A stretch of 64,000 bases of DNA from Synoicihabitans lomoniglobus (lineage in GTDB: Bacteria; Verrucomicrobiota; Verrucomicrobiia; Opitutales; Opitutaceae). The notes beneath the pieces are model-generated. The model made no database searches. It was not told where the DNA came from and saw only the letters and a program-made list of their open reading frames with translations. Numbering within the stretch: the first letter of the stretch is position 1; every line of letters begins with the position of its first letter. This document shows positions 24,270-34,030 of this stretch, in pieces. The position numbers and the translations under genes are program-made. The DNA is taken from the NCBI RefSeq assembly GCF_029023725.1, contig NZ_CP119075.1:4087501-4151500 (forward strand), given 5' to 3'.

Positions 24270-26920
24270 TGCTGGCCGAACTCTTTGCCTTTCTGCGCAC
24301 CACCTTGCGGCGGTGGTTTCTGCGCGACCGACAGGAGACCGCGTTGCGGGACGAGCTGGCGTTTCATCGCGAACAACTCGTCTCGCAATACCGCGAGGAG
24401 GGCATGACACCGGCGGAGGCCGAACACGCCGCCGCCAAAGAATTCGGCGCGTTCGCCGATGCCTACGTGGAGGAAAGTCGCGACACGTGGCGGCCTTCGT
24501 GGATTCGCGCCGTTGGCCATGATTTACGGTTCGCGACGCGGTCCATGATGCGGTCGCCCAGTTTTTCGTTGTTGGCCGTCGTCACGCTTGCGCTGGGCAT
24601 CGGAGCCTGCACCACGATGTTCAGCGTGATCCAGTCGACGGTGCGTTCGGCGTTGCCGGTCGAGGATCAGGATCGATTGGTCTTCTTTTGGGAGGACAAT
24701 CTCGAGCTCGGGATTGATCAATTCTCCCAGTCGATCCCCAACTTCGTCGACTATCGCGATCGTTTGACGTCGTTTGAATCATTGATCGGCACGAATGGCG
24801 GAAACGTCAGCTTGGCTCTCGAAACCGGGGCGGCCATGCATGCTCGCGCTGTCGCCATCAGCGCTGGTTTCAGCCGGGCGTTCGGCTGGCCTCTGCTCCG
24901 CGGGCGGGATTTTCTGTCGGCCGAGGACGCGCCGGGCGGTCCGGCGGTGGCAATCATCAGCGAGCGCGTCTGGCGGGAACAATTCAACGGACGTGAAAAC
25001 GTGATCGGTGCCACCGTGCTGATCGACCGCGAGCCGCATCAAGTCGTCGGCGTGGTCGGCCGCCAAGCCGACCTGTTGGGTGACACGGATGTCTGGCGAC
25101 CGCTGCGCCCCGATCCCACCCGGGTGTCGCGGGACGATCACTGGGTGACCGTGATCGGAAAACTGAAGACCGGGGTCGCAATCGACCAGGCCGAAGCCGA
25201 AATCGATGCGGTCGCAGCGACGCTGCGTGCTGAGTATCCGGATACGATGAAGGGCTGGGGCGCCCACCTCGAAACTCTGACCGACCAGATCATTCCGCCA
25301 GCGTGGCGAGACAGCCTGAATCTGCTTTTCGCCGCCGTAGGGCTGCTGTTGCTGATCGCCTGCGCCAATGTCGCCAACTTGCTGCTGTCGCGGGCGTTGA
25401 TCCGCGAGAACGAGATCGCAATTCGCATTTCCCTCGGTGCGACGCGGGGCCAGATCGTCCGCCAATTGCTGTGCGAAACGCTCGTGCTCGCCGCCGCAGG
25501 CACCGCGGTGGGACTGTTGTTGACCTATTGGGGCCTCGACGCGCTGCGCACCTTCGCGCCGACCGATTTACCACGCATCGACACCATCGCACTGAGCACG
25601 CCGTCCTTCGTTTTTGCCGCCCTCACCTGCCTGGGCACGACATTGGTCGCGGGTTTGCTGCCTGCTTTGAAAGGAACCGGCGGCAAGCGTCCCCCCGGCC
25701 AAGGCATGGCGGTTAAAACCATTGGCGGCTCGAAGCACCGCAATCGTCTGCGCGACCTCCTCGTGATGATCCAGGTGGCCCTTTCCTTGGCGTTGCTGGT
25801 CGGCGCGGGGCTGCTCATTCGCAGCTTCGGTCAACTGAGCCAGGAGAGTCCCGGTTTCGATGCGGACAACGTGCTGACGTTTTCCATCGGTCTCGACGAG
25901 GCGACGTATGGTGATCCTTCCGCCAAGCAGGCGTTCTATCGTCGGGTCGGCGAGGAGCTGCGCGCCTTGCCCGGCGTGGAGGCAGTCGCCCAGACCAGCG
26001 GCCTGCCTTTTGGCGACGGCGGGACGAGTTTAAATCTTTTCCCGGCCGAGGCGGCCGCCTTGTCACTGGAGGAGTCCGTGCAATCGTCCTGGCGCATCGT
26101 CGATGCCAACTACTTTGCGGTGTTGCGGATTCCGCTGGTCGAAGGCCGCGCGTTTGATGACCGCGACACCAATTGGGATACCCCCGTCATCATGCTCAGC
26201 CGCCGACTGGCGGAACAGTTTTGGCCCGGTGAAAGCGCGTTGGGTAAGCGGGTAAACCCCGGGGGCGGCGACAACCTCTACACCGTGATCGGTGTCGTGG
26301 AAGATATCCGCCTCTATGATTTATCCGGTGTGACCGAGCGACCGCAGATGTATTTCCCGCTCACCCTGTGGGCGGGATGGCGCTACCAGTCCTTTGCCGT
26401 GCGCACCTCGCTCCCGCCGGAATCGTTGGCGTCCTCCGTCCGCGAAACCATGCGACGCATCGACCCGGCCCAGCCAATTTACGCCCTCGACACGTTGGCC
26501 GCCATGGCCCGCCGCGACCTGCGTCTGCCGAATTTGAGCGCTTGGTTGCTGAGTATCTTTGCCGGCGTCGCGCTGCTGTTAGCGACCGTGGGCATCTACG
26601 CGGTCATGAGCACTTCGGTCGCGCAACGCACCCGGGAAATCGGGGTGCGCATGGCGTTGGGCGCCGCCCCCATGACGGTGCATCGCATGATCCTGCGTCA
26701 TGGCATCCAGCTCGTGGGTTCGGGCGTGCTGATCGGCATCGTCCTGTCGGCAGCGGCGGGCAAGGTGCTCGAATCGGTGCTGTTCAACACCACCGCCTTT
26801 GAGATCCCGGTCTTGGGGGCCGCGGCCGCGACCCTGTTGATCACCGCTTTGCTGGCCGTGTTTCAACCTGCGCGACGCGCCACTCGCATCGAGCCCATCG
26901 TGGCGCTGCGTGCGGAGTAA
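24269..26920 (+). CDS. ADOP-type ABC transporter permease (MacB/FtsX fold)
   Basis: 883 residues. A soluble permease-prefix segment (about 1-85, RQETALRDELAFHREQLVSQY) precedes the duplicated arrangement of this family. The first transmembrane helix is FSLLAVVTLALGIGACTTMFSV and is followed by a MacB_PCD periplasmic domain. Three helices (LLLIACANVANLLLSRAL, with the coupling IRISLGATRGQIVRQLL) come next, then a second MacB-like periplasmic domain, and finally three more helices ending IEPIVALRAE. No ATPase gene is adjacent, as usual for this family. Probable role: efflux or mechanotransmission across the envelope; the substrate is unknown. It is translationally coupled to padR. Confidence 0.92.
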   Translation: MLAELFAFLRTTLRRWFLRDRQETALRDELAFHREQLVSQYREEGMTPAEAEHAAAKEFGAFADAYVEESRDTWRPSWIRAVGHDLRFATRSMMRSPSFSLLAVVTLALGIGACTTMFSVIQSTVRSALPVEDQDRLVFFWEDNLELGIDQFSQSIPNFVDYRDRLTSFESLIGTNGGNVSLALETGAAMHARAVAISAGFSRAFGWPLLRGRDFLSAEDAPGGPAVAIISERVWREQFNGRENVIGATVLIDREPHQVVGVVGRQADLLGDTDVWRPLRPDPTRVSRDDHWVTVIGKLKTGVAIDQAEAEIDAVAATLRAEYPDTMKGWGAHLETLTDQIIPPAWRDSLNLLFAAVGLLLLIACANVANLLLSRALIRENEIAIRISLGATRGQIVRQLLCETLVLAAAGTAVGLLLTYWGLDALRTFAPTDLPRIDTIALSTPSFVFAALTCLGTTLVAGLLPALKGTGGKRPPGQGMAVKTIGGSKHRNRLRDLLVMIQVALSLALLVGAGLLIRSFGQLSQESPGFDADNVLTFSIGLDEATYGDPSAKQAFYRRVGEELRALPGVEAVAQTSGLPFGDGGTSLNLFPAEAAALSLEESVQSSWRIVDANYFAVLRIPLVEGRAFDDRDTNWDTPVIMLSRRLAEQFWPGESALGKRVNPGGGDNLYTVIGVVEDIRLYDLSGVTERPQMYFPLTLWAGWRYQSFAVRTSLPPESLASSVRETMRRIDPAQPIYALDTLAAMARRDLRLPNLSAWLLSIFAGVALLLATVGIYAVMSTSVAQRTREIGVRMALGAAPMTVHRMILRHGIQLVGSGVLIGIVLSAAAGKVLESVLFNTTAFEIPVLGAAAATLLITALLAVFQPARRATRIEPIVALRAE

Positions 26921-27138
26921 TTGGCCGAACCACGCTACTTCGCCCCCGGGTCGAGGGACAAGGCCGGTCGACCGGACACCGGCTTGCCTGCCGGGAGGAA
27001 GCGAGATTGCCCGATACGGCCGGGACAATTGTCGGGGGCGTTCAGCTTTTCTTGATCCGGCTCCTTCCTCTCGTAGTTTCAACAAAACCAACGCCTCAGC
27101 AAAGGACCTCCCGCTCACATTATCTTCCAACCACGACC

Positions 27139-27618
27139 ATGGCATTGTTTTGCGAAATACTCCCATCGCATCGTTTCGTTTACGCGATTGGCGATGGCAG
27201 TGTAAACTTCGAGGACCTGATGGCACATTTCGAAGCCCTGGCCGGTGATTCGCGCTATCAGGCCCCCATGGTCAAACTCGTGCGCTATCTAAGCCCCAAC
27301 GTCGTCAATCTCAACGCCACCGAAACGCGCACGCTCGCCCGGCGAAAAAGTAACTTCCAGGAAAAATTTGCGGGGGAGCGGTGCGCCGTGGTGGCACTGA
27401 GCGATTTGGACTTTGGCATCGCGCGATCGCACGAGGGCTACAAGGACAATGACGGCATTGAATTCTACGCCTTTCGAAACGTCCCCGCGGCTTTGCAGTG
27501 GTTGCAGATCGATCCGACCGACGAGGTCTTCGCCACCTGGTTTGAAGAAATCGAGCATCGGATCCAAACCGGCCGGATCGAGTGGCACCATCCGCCCGCC
27601 CCGCCCTCCGATTCCTGA
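27139..27618 (+). CDS. Small STAS/SpoIIAA-like protein, unknown function
   Basis: 159 residues from the ATG at 27139 (MALFCEILPSHRF). The alternating strand-helix pattern, FVYAIGDGSVNFEDLMAHFEAL, PMVKLVRYLSPNVVNLN and RCAVVALSDLDFGIARSHEG, followed by IEFYAFRNVPAALQWLQI, resembles SpoIIAA-like (STAS-like) single-domain proteins. I hold this fold assignment only loosely. It has no signal peptide or membrane segment. The frame extends upstream to 27007, but that part has no protein character. A possible promoter (TTGATC, 16 bp, TAGTTT) lies at about 27052-27079. It follows the ABC permease after 218 nt. Confidence 0.6.
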   Translation: MALFCEILPSHRFVYAIGDGSVNFEDLMAHFEALAGDSRYQAPMVKLVRYLSPNVVNLNATETRTLARRKSNFQEKFAGERCAVVALSDLDFGIARSHEGYKDNDGIEFYAFRNVPAALQWLQIDPTDEVFATWFEEIEHRIQTGRIEWHHPPAPPSDS

Positions 27619-27785
27619 ACCCCGGCAACTGGCGGCGGAGCGGGAGCGTTTCGCCCCTGTAAACTTCCCTTGGAGCCGATTAACCGGCACCTCTGCCGTG
27701 GGTTGTTGGCTTGAACCGAGACCGGGAGTCAGGCCCCATGTTCTCCGATTTCGTTAGTTCCCCTTGCCGCATCCCCCCCCTTCGC

Positions 27786-29468
27786 ATGCCCAAAGCCCGT
27801 TCGTTGTTCGCCCCTTTACTCCTCCTCTGCTTCGCCCTCACGTGCACGGCGGAGATCCCCTGGCTTGATTCCGTCGACGCCGGCCAAGCCGCCGCCGCGA
27901 AACGGGACCTGCCGCTTTACATCGCCGTCAGCGACCCGCTCAACGAACTCGATGGCGCGATGCATCGCCAGACGTTTGCCAACGCCGAAGTCGCGGCGTT
28001 TCTGCAGGCCAATTTTGTCTGCGTGCTCGTCAATCGCGACGCCGCTCCGGGTCTCGCTGCCTACGGTCAACAATGGCTCGCGGCGGATCAAAAAATCGCG
28101 GGCTGGCCACTCAATCTTTGGTTTACTCCCGAGCTCCAACCCATCGAGGGCGCGAGCTACCTGCCACCCACCGAAGAGTGGGGTCGCGAAGGCTTCATGG
28201 TCGTCGCCGGCCGGGTGGCCGAACGCTGGACCGCGGACGCGGGAGCCGTCCGTCGAGGCGCGGAAAATACCCAGCGCCTCATCGCCGACTACCTGCCCTT
28301 TGCCGCTGAACCGGTGGACGACTTGGCGGACGCCCTCCGGCTCGCCGCCGAAGACTGGATCGCCATCGCGCAACCCGAGACCGGCACATTTGGAGACGCG
28401 CCCCATCGCCTGGAACCAGAGTTGATCCGTTTCCTGATCGCCCGCGGCGGCGAAACCCGCGCGGTCGCCCTCGCGGCGTTGCGCACCCGTCTCACCAGCG
28501 CACTGCGCGACCCACTCGACGGCGGATTCTACCGCGCCACCGCCGACGGTGCCGGCGGCATTCCCGTTTTCCAAAAACGCCTCACCGATCAAGCCCGCAT
28601 CGCTTTGGCGTGCCTCGACGCAGCGGCCGTCGATGACGACCCCCTCTTCGCCGCCGGTGCGCGCAGCGCGCTGCAATATGTGATCAACCGCCTCAGTCCG
28701 AGCGACGGCACCTTCTACATCGGCGACGATGCCACCGAGTCGAGCGCGACCGCCGGGCAGACGTGGAGCTGGACCGAACTCGTCGACTTGGTGGGCGAGG
28801 ATTTTGCCGCGCAACTCGGGGCCAAACCGGACGGCAATGTCAATGCCGACGAAGACCTCGAAGGGCTGCACGCCGGACGCAACATCCTGCGCGCCTCCCC
28901 ACTCGCTCTGCCCGCCCGAGCCACCTTCGAGTCCCGCTCGAAACTCATCAGCGCTCGAGCCGCCCGCGCCCAGACTGTGGTCAAAACGATCGCCACCGCC
29001 GGTGCGCACGGCCTCATGTTGCACGCCATGCAACGAGCGGGCGATGAGCTGCAAGATCTCGATTTCGGCGCCTACGCGATTGCCATCCAAGCCACCCTCA
29101 AACGCGACTTCGGCGTCGGCACGGAATTCTTCTCCCGCATCGCGCGGACCGAGATCGCGCCCACCCCCGAAGATTATGTGCTCGTGGCGCTGGGCATGAA
29201 CGACGCCGCCCTCGCTGCCCGCGCCGACCAACTTTTCTTCGACGACGAATTTGCCCTCTACTACGCGACCGCCGACGAAGTGCTGGGCACGCGACCGGTT
29301 TGGTGGCAACCAACCAGCGGTGATTTGCCCGCCCCGTCGGTCTGGCGGCTCCTGCTCGACCACGCCCCCGCGGGTCTCGCCGCCGAGGTGGCCGCCCCGT
29401 TCGACAATCCCGATGTCCCGCCGCCGGGGGCAGTGCTCCTCGCGTTGCAACACACACTCACCGAGTAA
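27786..29468 (+). CDS. Secreted DUF255/thioredoxin-fold protein without CxxC motif
   Basis: 560 residues. A signal peptide (SLFAPLLLLCFALTCTAEIP) precedes a thioredoxin-like domain at about 25-140, then a long alpha-helical (alpha6/alpha6-type) region. The block VAAFLQANFVCVLVNRDAAP, IAGWPLNLWFTP and PIEGASYLPP aligns with the N terminus of the YyaL/SSP411 (DUF255) family. That family normally has CHWCHVM before MERESF. Here the site reads SDPLNELDGAMHRQTF, so both cysteines are gone and redox chemistry is unlikely. The upstream frame to 27711 is not protein-like. It ends 31 nt before the DUF4256 gene. Confidence 0.75.
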   Translation: MPKARSLFAPLLLLCFALTCTAEIPWLDSVDAGQAAAAKRDLPLYIAVSDPLNELDGAMHRQTFANAEVAAFLQANFVCVLVNRDAAPGLAAYGQQWLAADQKIAGWPLNLWFTPELQPIEGASYLPPTEEWGREGFMVVAGRVAERWTADAGAVRRGAENTQRLIADYLPFAAEPVDDLADALRLAAEDWIAIAQPETGTFGDAPHRLEPELIRFLIARGGETRAVALAALRTRLTSALRDPLDGGFYRATADGAGGIPVFQKRLTDQARIALACLDAAAVDDDPLFAAGARSALQYVINRLSPSDGTFYIGDDATESSATAGQTWSWTELVDLVGEDFAAQLGAKPDGNVNADEDLEGLHAGRNILRASPLALPARATFESRSKLISARAARAQTVVKTIATAGAHGLMLHAMQRAGDELQDLDFGAYAIAIQATLKRDFGVGTEFFSRIARTEIAPTPEDYVLVALGMNDAALAARADQLFFDDEFALYYATADEVLGTRPVWWQPTSGDLPAPSVWRLLLDHAPAGLAAEVAAPFDNPDVPPPGAVLLALQHTLTE

Positions 29469-29499
29469 GCGTCCCGCCCGGGTCGGTGCCTCCTCCAGC

Positions 29500-30054
29500 A
29501 TGAAACCGCTCTCCTCCGCTCACCGTGCGACGCTGCTCGCCGCGCTGAAGGATCGTTTTCATCGGCACATGTCGCGCCATGAAGGCATCGTCTGGGCCGA
29601 TGTCGCCGCGCGACTGGAGGCGCAGCCGGACAAACTGTGGTCAATCCATCAGATGGAAACCACCGGCGGCGAACCCGACGTGATCAGCGCGGCCGATACC
29701 GCAGGCGAATACCGATTTGTGGACTGTTCGCCGCAAAGCCCCGCCGGGCGCGTCGGCTACTGCTACGACCGCGAAGCACTCGATTCCCGCAAAGCGCACA
29801 AACCGAAAAACTCCGTCATGGAGGTGGCGACCGCCATGGGCGTAAACTTGCTTTCGGAGACGCAATACCGGGCGCTGCAACGACTCGGGGAATTCGATAC
29901 GAAGTCGTCGAGTTGGATCGAGACTCCGGCCGACATTCGAAAACTCGGCGGTGCGCTGTTCGGCGATCGCCGCTTCGGCCATGTCTTCGTGTATCACAAC
30001 GGCGCTCAATCCTACTACAGTGGGCGGGGGTTTCGCGCGGCGCTGGTGGTTTAG
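29500..30054 (+). CDS. DUF4256 family protein
   Basis: 184 residues from the ATG at 29500. It matches the family core: LKDRFHRHMSRHEGIVW, LWSIHQMETTGGEPDV, YCYDREALDSRKAHKP, MGVNLLSETQYRALQ, the FDTKSSSWIETPADIRKLG block and a final VFVYHNGAQSYYSGRGFRA. No function is established for DUF4256. It is soluble, with no export signal. Because the match covers the whole length, the start is reliable. Confidence 0.88.
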   Translation: MKPLSSAHRATLLAALKDRFHRHMSRHEGIVWADVAARLEAQPDKLWSIHQMETTGGEPDVISAADTAGEYRFVDCSPQSPAGRVGYCYDREALDSRKAHKPKNSVMEVATAMGVNLLSETQYRALQRLGEFDTKSSSWIETPADIRKLGGALFGDRRFGHVFVYHNGAQSYYSGRGFRAALVV

Positions 30055-30252
30055 TTCCCGTCCAGCGGACGCGGGATAATCCGAGCGCAAGCCGCACGAA
30101 GAAATTACGGGTATCAGCGGGACGGATGAAACATCCGCCCGCAACGATCCGTCTATGCCTGCAACTTCCCGTCGATGACCACCTCATTGCCGATCCGGGG
30201 CGGTGCATCCCCCTGCCGCTCGTTTCCTGCGCCCTCCCGGGAAGGCGGAGCC

Positions 30253-31431
30253 GTGAAGTCCCGGCGCGGATCGCTGCTCATCGCGTTGGGTCTGAGCCTC
30301 GGCAGCCCGACCACGTTGATGGTCAACGCCGCCCTGCCCGCCCTGTCCGCCGACGCCCCCCGGGCGCAAGGGGCGTTGGAGCTTCGTCGGATCGAGCTGA
30401 TGCCGCCGCGGGCCACTGTGGAAGCCTACGTGGATGCGTTTTCGACCCGAACCTGGCACATCGGGATCGCCACCCGCGGAGCCGCCATGGGCATGTTCCT
30501 GGGAATCGAATTGCGCCCGGACCTCCAACAGGAACTGTTCGATCCATCGAGCTGGCGACCGGACGAAATCCGGGGTGGTTTCATCGTCACTCCCAGCCCC
30601 CGACTGCTCACGCACATGACGGCGGCGGAACGCGCCGAATGCTATCAACTGCTGGCGCAGTGGCCGGCCAACAAACCCGAACGGTGGCCGTTGGTTGTGC
30701 CCGACGAGGCCGGATTCAATCGGCTGGAGCAGGCGGGCGTTCCCCGCGATCTCGTGCGTCGCGCCCGGGAATTGAGCTTCGCGTTTGCCGGTGGGTTCGC
30801 CCTCAGCGATTTCTCCGTGCTGGCGACGGAATTTCCGGATCGCACGATACTGGCGCACTTCCTCGAGGAGGTTTCGAAAGTGACGACGGTCCTGCCGCGA
30901 CTGAATCTTCAACACGTCCGTTCCCTCTCCGATACGCTGGCCTATTGGACGGTCGATCATCGCAACACCGCCGCGCTGCCTTTGCTCGAAGCCTTGATCG
31001 AGGCAGACACCGGCCGGGGCATCGAGTTGAGTGCCATCCTGCCGGGCACGGTGCGGGTGCTGCTCTTCAATCTTTCGCCCCTCGAAATCCACCGCGACAT
31101 CTCGACGACGAGTTACGTCATGGCAGCCAGCGTCGCCGCGCCCGGATACCGGTTCAGTCGATCCGAGCAGTTCCTGCCGTGGTTTCAGCAAAACTTCCCA
31201 CCCGTGGCCGGACCTCCGAAGTTTGGCGACGTCCTCGTGATGAGCGACGACACGGAATACCCACTGCCCTTCGCCTGCGCGTTCGTGGCCGACGATCTCG
31301 TTTTCACGCGCGATCCGGTGGGGCTCGGCGTGTGGCGATTCATGCGCATCGCCGAACTCGTCGGCCGCAACCCCCACTTTGCCGGACGGACCATTGTCAC
31401 GCATCGGCGCACAGGAGAGTCCCTCCCCTGA
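30253..31431 (+). CDS. Secreted protein, paralogue of the next gene, lacking a Cys/His site
   Basis: 392 residues from the GTG at 30253, which has a purine-rich GGGAAGGCGGAG before it and begins a signal peptide (MKSRRGSLLIALGLSLGSP). An in-frame ATG at 30175 gives a non-signal extension. The body aligns with the following protein in two stretches: TPSPRLLTHMTAAERAECYQ with its counterpart, and the C-terminal KFGDVLVMSDD...AFVADDLVFTRD. At the positions where the next protein has Cys301 and His366, this one has Thr/Ser near residue 287 and Phe (LPFACAFVADD). I know no named family for it. It is probably secreted and non-catalytic if the fold is protease-like. Confidence 0.7.
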   Translation: MKSRRGSLLIALGLSLGSPTTLMVNAALPALSADAPRAQGALELRRIELMPPRATVEAYVDAFSTRTWHIGIATRGAAMGMFLGIELRPDLQQELFDPSSWRPDEIRGGFIVTPSPRLLTHMTAAERAECYQLLAQWPANKPERWPLVVPDEAGFNRLEQAGVPRDLVRRARELSFAFAGGFALSDFSVLATEFPDRTILAHFLEEVSKVTTVLPRLNLQHVRSLSDTLAYWTVDHRNTAALPLLEALIEADTGRGIELSAILPGTVRVLLFNLSPLEIHRDISTTSYVMAASVAAPGYRFSRSEQFLPWFQQNFPPVAGPPKFGDVLVMSDDTEYPLPFACAFVADDLVFTRDPVGLGVWRFMRIAELVGRNPHFAGRTIVTHRRTGESLP

Positions 31432-31441
31432 TCTTGGAGCC

Positions 31442-32716
31442 ATGCCTCTCGAACTTCACATGCATAGGTTTCGCCGGGCGCTCGCGGCGGCGATCATCAT
31501 CGGAAGTGGGGTGACGGGCCCAGCGTTCGCCCAACCCTCCGAGTTGATTCCCCACCCCGACATCGAGGACCGCATCGTCAACGCCGCCCTGGAGCATACC
31601 GGGGCACCCGGTCCCTGGGGCACACTGCGCACCACCCGCCGTCGCCTCGTCGTTCCCGCCGCCACCCTCGCGACCATCAAACTACCTGAGACCGGAGTGT
31701 GGGGATTCTCGGGCGTCACTTGGGCGGAGATCGATGCACAATGGCAACGCGCCCCGCTGACCACCGCCGAACGAAAAATCCTGACCGATCCTGCGATCCG
31801 CCGCGACGATGATCCCTCCGGAATTCTGCTGCTCGATGTCCCTCCCGACCTGCGTTGGTCACTCAGCCCGACCGCACGCACCTTTATCTACGACTGGCTG
31901 GCGACATTTGACATCAATCAAGTCCACGTCTGGCCATTCGTGCTCCCGGCGACCGACGTCATCGAACGGGCGCAACTGTCTCCCCGACTGCGGGACGGAA
32001 TCGATCGTTTGGCCTACGAACGCGCCAACCGCCGATGCCTGGCCGATCCCGATTTGCTGGTGAGTTTGGCGTGGTCGGCGGAAGAGCTCCAAAGCCTCAA
32101 GCGCCTGTTGTGCTACGCCTACACCTTGACCGTCGAGCTCCTGCGCGACAGCGCCGTGGGCCGACCTGACGTGATCGACTACTGGTCGCAGGCCCCGGCC
32201 GATTCTACCCCGACATGGTGGCATGCGCTGGAACGCTCGCCCGAGTTGGAGTCGATCGACATTGCTCATTTTCTGCCGACCCTCCCGCAGTCGCTGCTCA
32301 ACACCTTTCCCGACGGCAAACACTGCCCCATCGACGCCAATTGTTTTTGGATCTCATTGAATTTTTTCCGACGGGAAACCAACGACCTCCTCCTGCCCTA
32401 CGCGCATGACAACGACCAAAGTGCCGAGGAAGCGGCGGCCGAGCTCACCCGCTACTATGATCAAGTCGAGGCGCCGTATCGATTCGGTGATGTCCTGAGT
32501 TTCACGGTGACGACGAACGCGACGACGGAGCTGGCCCACATGGTGGTGTATCTCGCCGACGACATCGTTCTCACCAAAAACGGTGCCGGCCACATGAGCC
32601 CCTTCATTCTGGCGCGCTTGGAGGATGTCGCCCGGGACTACGCGGGAGCGCGCGCGCTCCACGTGCAGGGTCACCGGCCCCGTCCGGGCTCCCCCGCGCT
32701 ACCGGCCCGGCGATGA
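31442..32716 (+). CDS. Secreted protein with papain-like/NlpC-like Cys-His signature, unknown function
   Basis: 424 residues from the ATG at 31442. A GGAG five bases before it and the signal peptide (FRRALAAAIIIGSGVTGPAFAQ) support this start. The C-terminal 140 residues contain Cys301 in DANCFWISLNFFRR, YRFGDVLSFTVTT, His366 in ELAHMVVYLADDIVLTKNG and a later His in GHMSPFILARLED. The order Cys at a helix start, then Gly-Asp strand, then His-x-x-x-Tyr-x-x-Asp, is that of papain-like (NlpC/P60, CHAP) hydrolases. The assignment is by pattern only. It lies 10 nt after its paralogue. Its 3' end overlaps the convergent lipoprotein gene by 18 nt. Confidence 0.7.
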   Translation: MPLELHMHRFRRALAAAIIIGSGVTGPAFAQPSELIPHPDIEDRIVNAALEHTGAPGPWGTLRTTRRRLVVPAATLATIKLPETGVWGFSGVTWAEIDAQWQRAPLTTAERKILTDPAIRRDDDPSGILLLDVPPDLRWSLSPTARTFIYDWLATFDINQVHVWPFVLPATDVIERAQLSPRLRDGIDRLAYERANRRCLADPDLLVSLAWSAEELQSLKRLLCYAYTLTVELLRDSAVGRPDVIDYWSQAPADSTPTWWHALERSPELESIDIAHFLPTLPQSLLNTFPDGKHCPIDANCFWISLNFFRRETNDLLLPYAHDNDQSAEEAAAELTRYYDQVEAPYRFGDVLSFTVTTNATTELAHMVVYLADDIVLTKNGAGHMSPFILARLEDVARDYAGARALHVQGHRPRPGSPALPARR

Positions 32717-34030
32717 TCCCTCGCTGTGCTCGGGCGCGACCGTGGTCCGCCAAGCCATCACCCGACTCATGCGGTCCCACGGTGGATAGGCATGGAAGCC
32801 CCCACTGATGATCACCGGAGGCGCGTCCGCACCATCCAGGTGCGCCGTCGTGAGCGTCATCAAATGGGTGGGCTCGCGCGCCAACACCTGCGGGGTAAAA
32901 TTGAACGCACCATCGTTGATGAACGCCATCAATGCCACGGCCTCGGGACGGCTCCATTCGTTGAACCCACTGCAGGCAACGACATCGAGCGCGCCGTCGC
33001 CATTCAGATCAATCGCGACCGGACTGTAGGCTCCGGGCAAATCGCCGATGCGATGAAACCGGAAGAAACCATCGCCCCGGTTTTCCAACCACTGCACGCC
33101 GTGCCAGGCGCGCGATCCCGGTTCGGCGTAGTCGAAACCATCGCCGTTGCTGTAAAGCACATCGGGCCGGCCGTCACGGTTCATATCCACCAGGCGGATA
33201 CCACTGCTGCCGAAGTCCTCGTTGGTGGAGGCGAAGATCACCTTGCGGGAAAAATCGCCGTGGCCGCGGTTGCTGAACAGGTAAACCTCCTCCCATTGCT
33301 GGGCGACCACCGCGACAATATCCGGGGTGCGATCACCATCCATGTCGGCGATCTCGACATTGATCGCGCCGGACAAACTCAACAAAAGATGGCGATCGAA
33401 CCGTCCATCGCCCCGGTTCTCCATCCAGGTCACTTCGCCCTGATCGTAGCCAAACTGGGCCACCGCCAGGTCCATGCGACCATCACCGTTGAGGTCCGCC
33501 GCCCGCACATCGGTAACGCGGGCGATGTGATCGGCGATGACGCGGGGAGTAAAGGTTTGCGTCCCGTCATTCTCCAGCACCACGACCGAGCCGATGCGGT
33601 CGTTGTTGGGAAACACCTCGCCCATGCACGCCACCACGATGTCGAGGTCGCCATCGCCATCGAGGTCAACCACCGTGGTGTGCACCGGCGCCGGAACAGA
33701 TTCCGCGAGCGTGATTTCCTCAAAACCGCCGGTGGCGGTCGGGCGAATCCAGCTGATGCGATTCTCCCGCGATTCGCATACCAACAAGTCATCTCGGCCA
33801 TCTTGATCGAGATCGCTGGTCAACACGTGGGCGATCCACGGTTTGCCCTCGAGCGCTGCCCCCAACGGCGTCCTGGTCGCGGTTAAACCCACCGTATCCG
33901 TCGGCGGCACCTCAGCCGTGCGCCGCACCGTCGGCGGTTCGCGCCCACAACCCGCCAGCAATATCAGCCAGGCCATCCCGCTCCACGTCAGCGCGACGGA
34001 CTTTTTTCGAAAGATCAAGCGGCTCGACAT
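32699..34030 (-). CDS. FG-GAP/VCBS repeat lipoprotein
   Basis: 443 residues. The signal peptide ends in the lipobox LLAGC (residues about 22-26), so it is lipid-anchored. Residues about 75-400 form a seven-bladed FG-GAP/VCBS propeller with calcium-binding loops such as DLDQDGRDDLL, DLDGDGDLDIV, DLNGDGRMDLA, DMDGDRTPDIV, DMNRDGRPDVL and DLNGDGALDVV. Such propellers mediate binding at the cell surface; no enzymatic residues are seen. I start it at 34030 (MSSRLIF) rather than 34075. Its 3' end overlaps the convergent gene, which leaves no room for a separate terminator. Confidence 0.88.
   Translation of the reverse strand: MSSRLIFRKKSVALTWSGMAWLILLAGCGREPPTVRRTAEVPPTDTVGLTATRTPLGAALEGKPWIAHVLTSDLDQDGRDDLLVCESRENRISWIRPTATGGFEEITLAESVPAPVHTTVVDLDGDGDLDIVVACMGEVFPNNDRIGSVVVLENDGTQTFTPRVIADHIARVTDVRAADLNGDGRMDLAVAQFGYDQGEVTWMENRGDGRFDRHLLLSLSGAINVEIADMDGDRTPDIVAVVAQQWEEVYLFSNRGHGDFSRKVIFASTNEDFGSSGIRLVDMNRDGRPDVLYSNGDGFDYAEPGSRAWHGVQWLENRGDGFFRFHRIGDLPGAYSPVAIDLNGDGALDVVACSGFNEWSRPEAVALMAFINDGAFNFTPQVLAREPTHLMTLTTAHLDGADAPPVIISGGFHAYPPWDRMSRVMAWRTTVAPEHSEGSSPGR

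Noticed and set aside
26921-27138. Small gene between the ABC permease and the SpoIIAA-like gene
   Set aside because: The frames there lack protein character. Only a short CCGGTCGACCGG palindrome and a possible promoter are visible.
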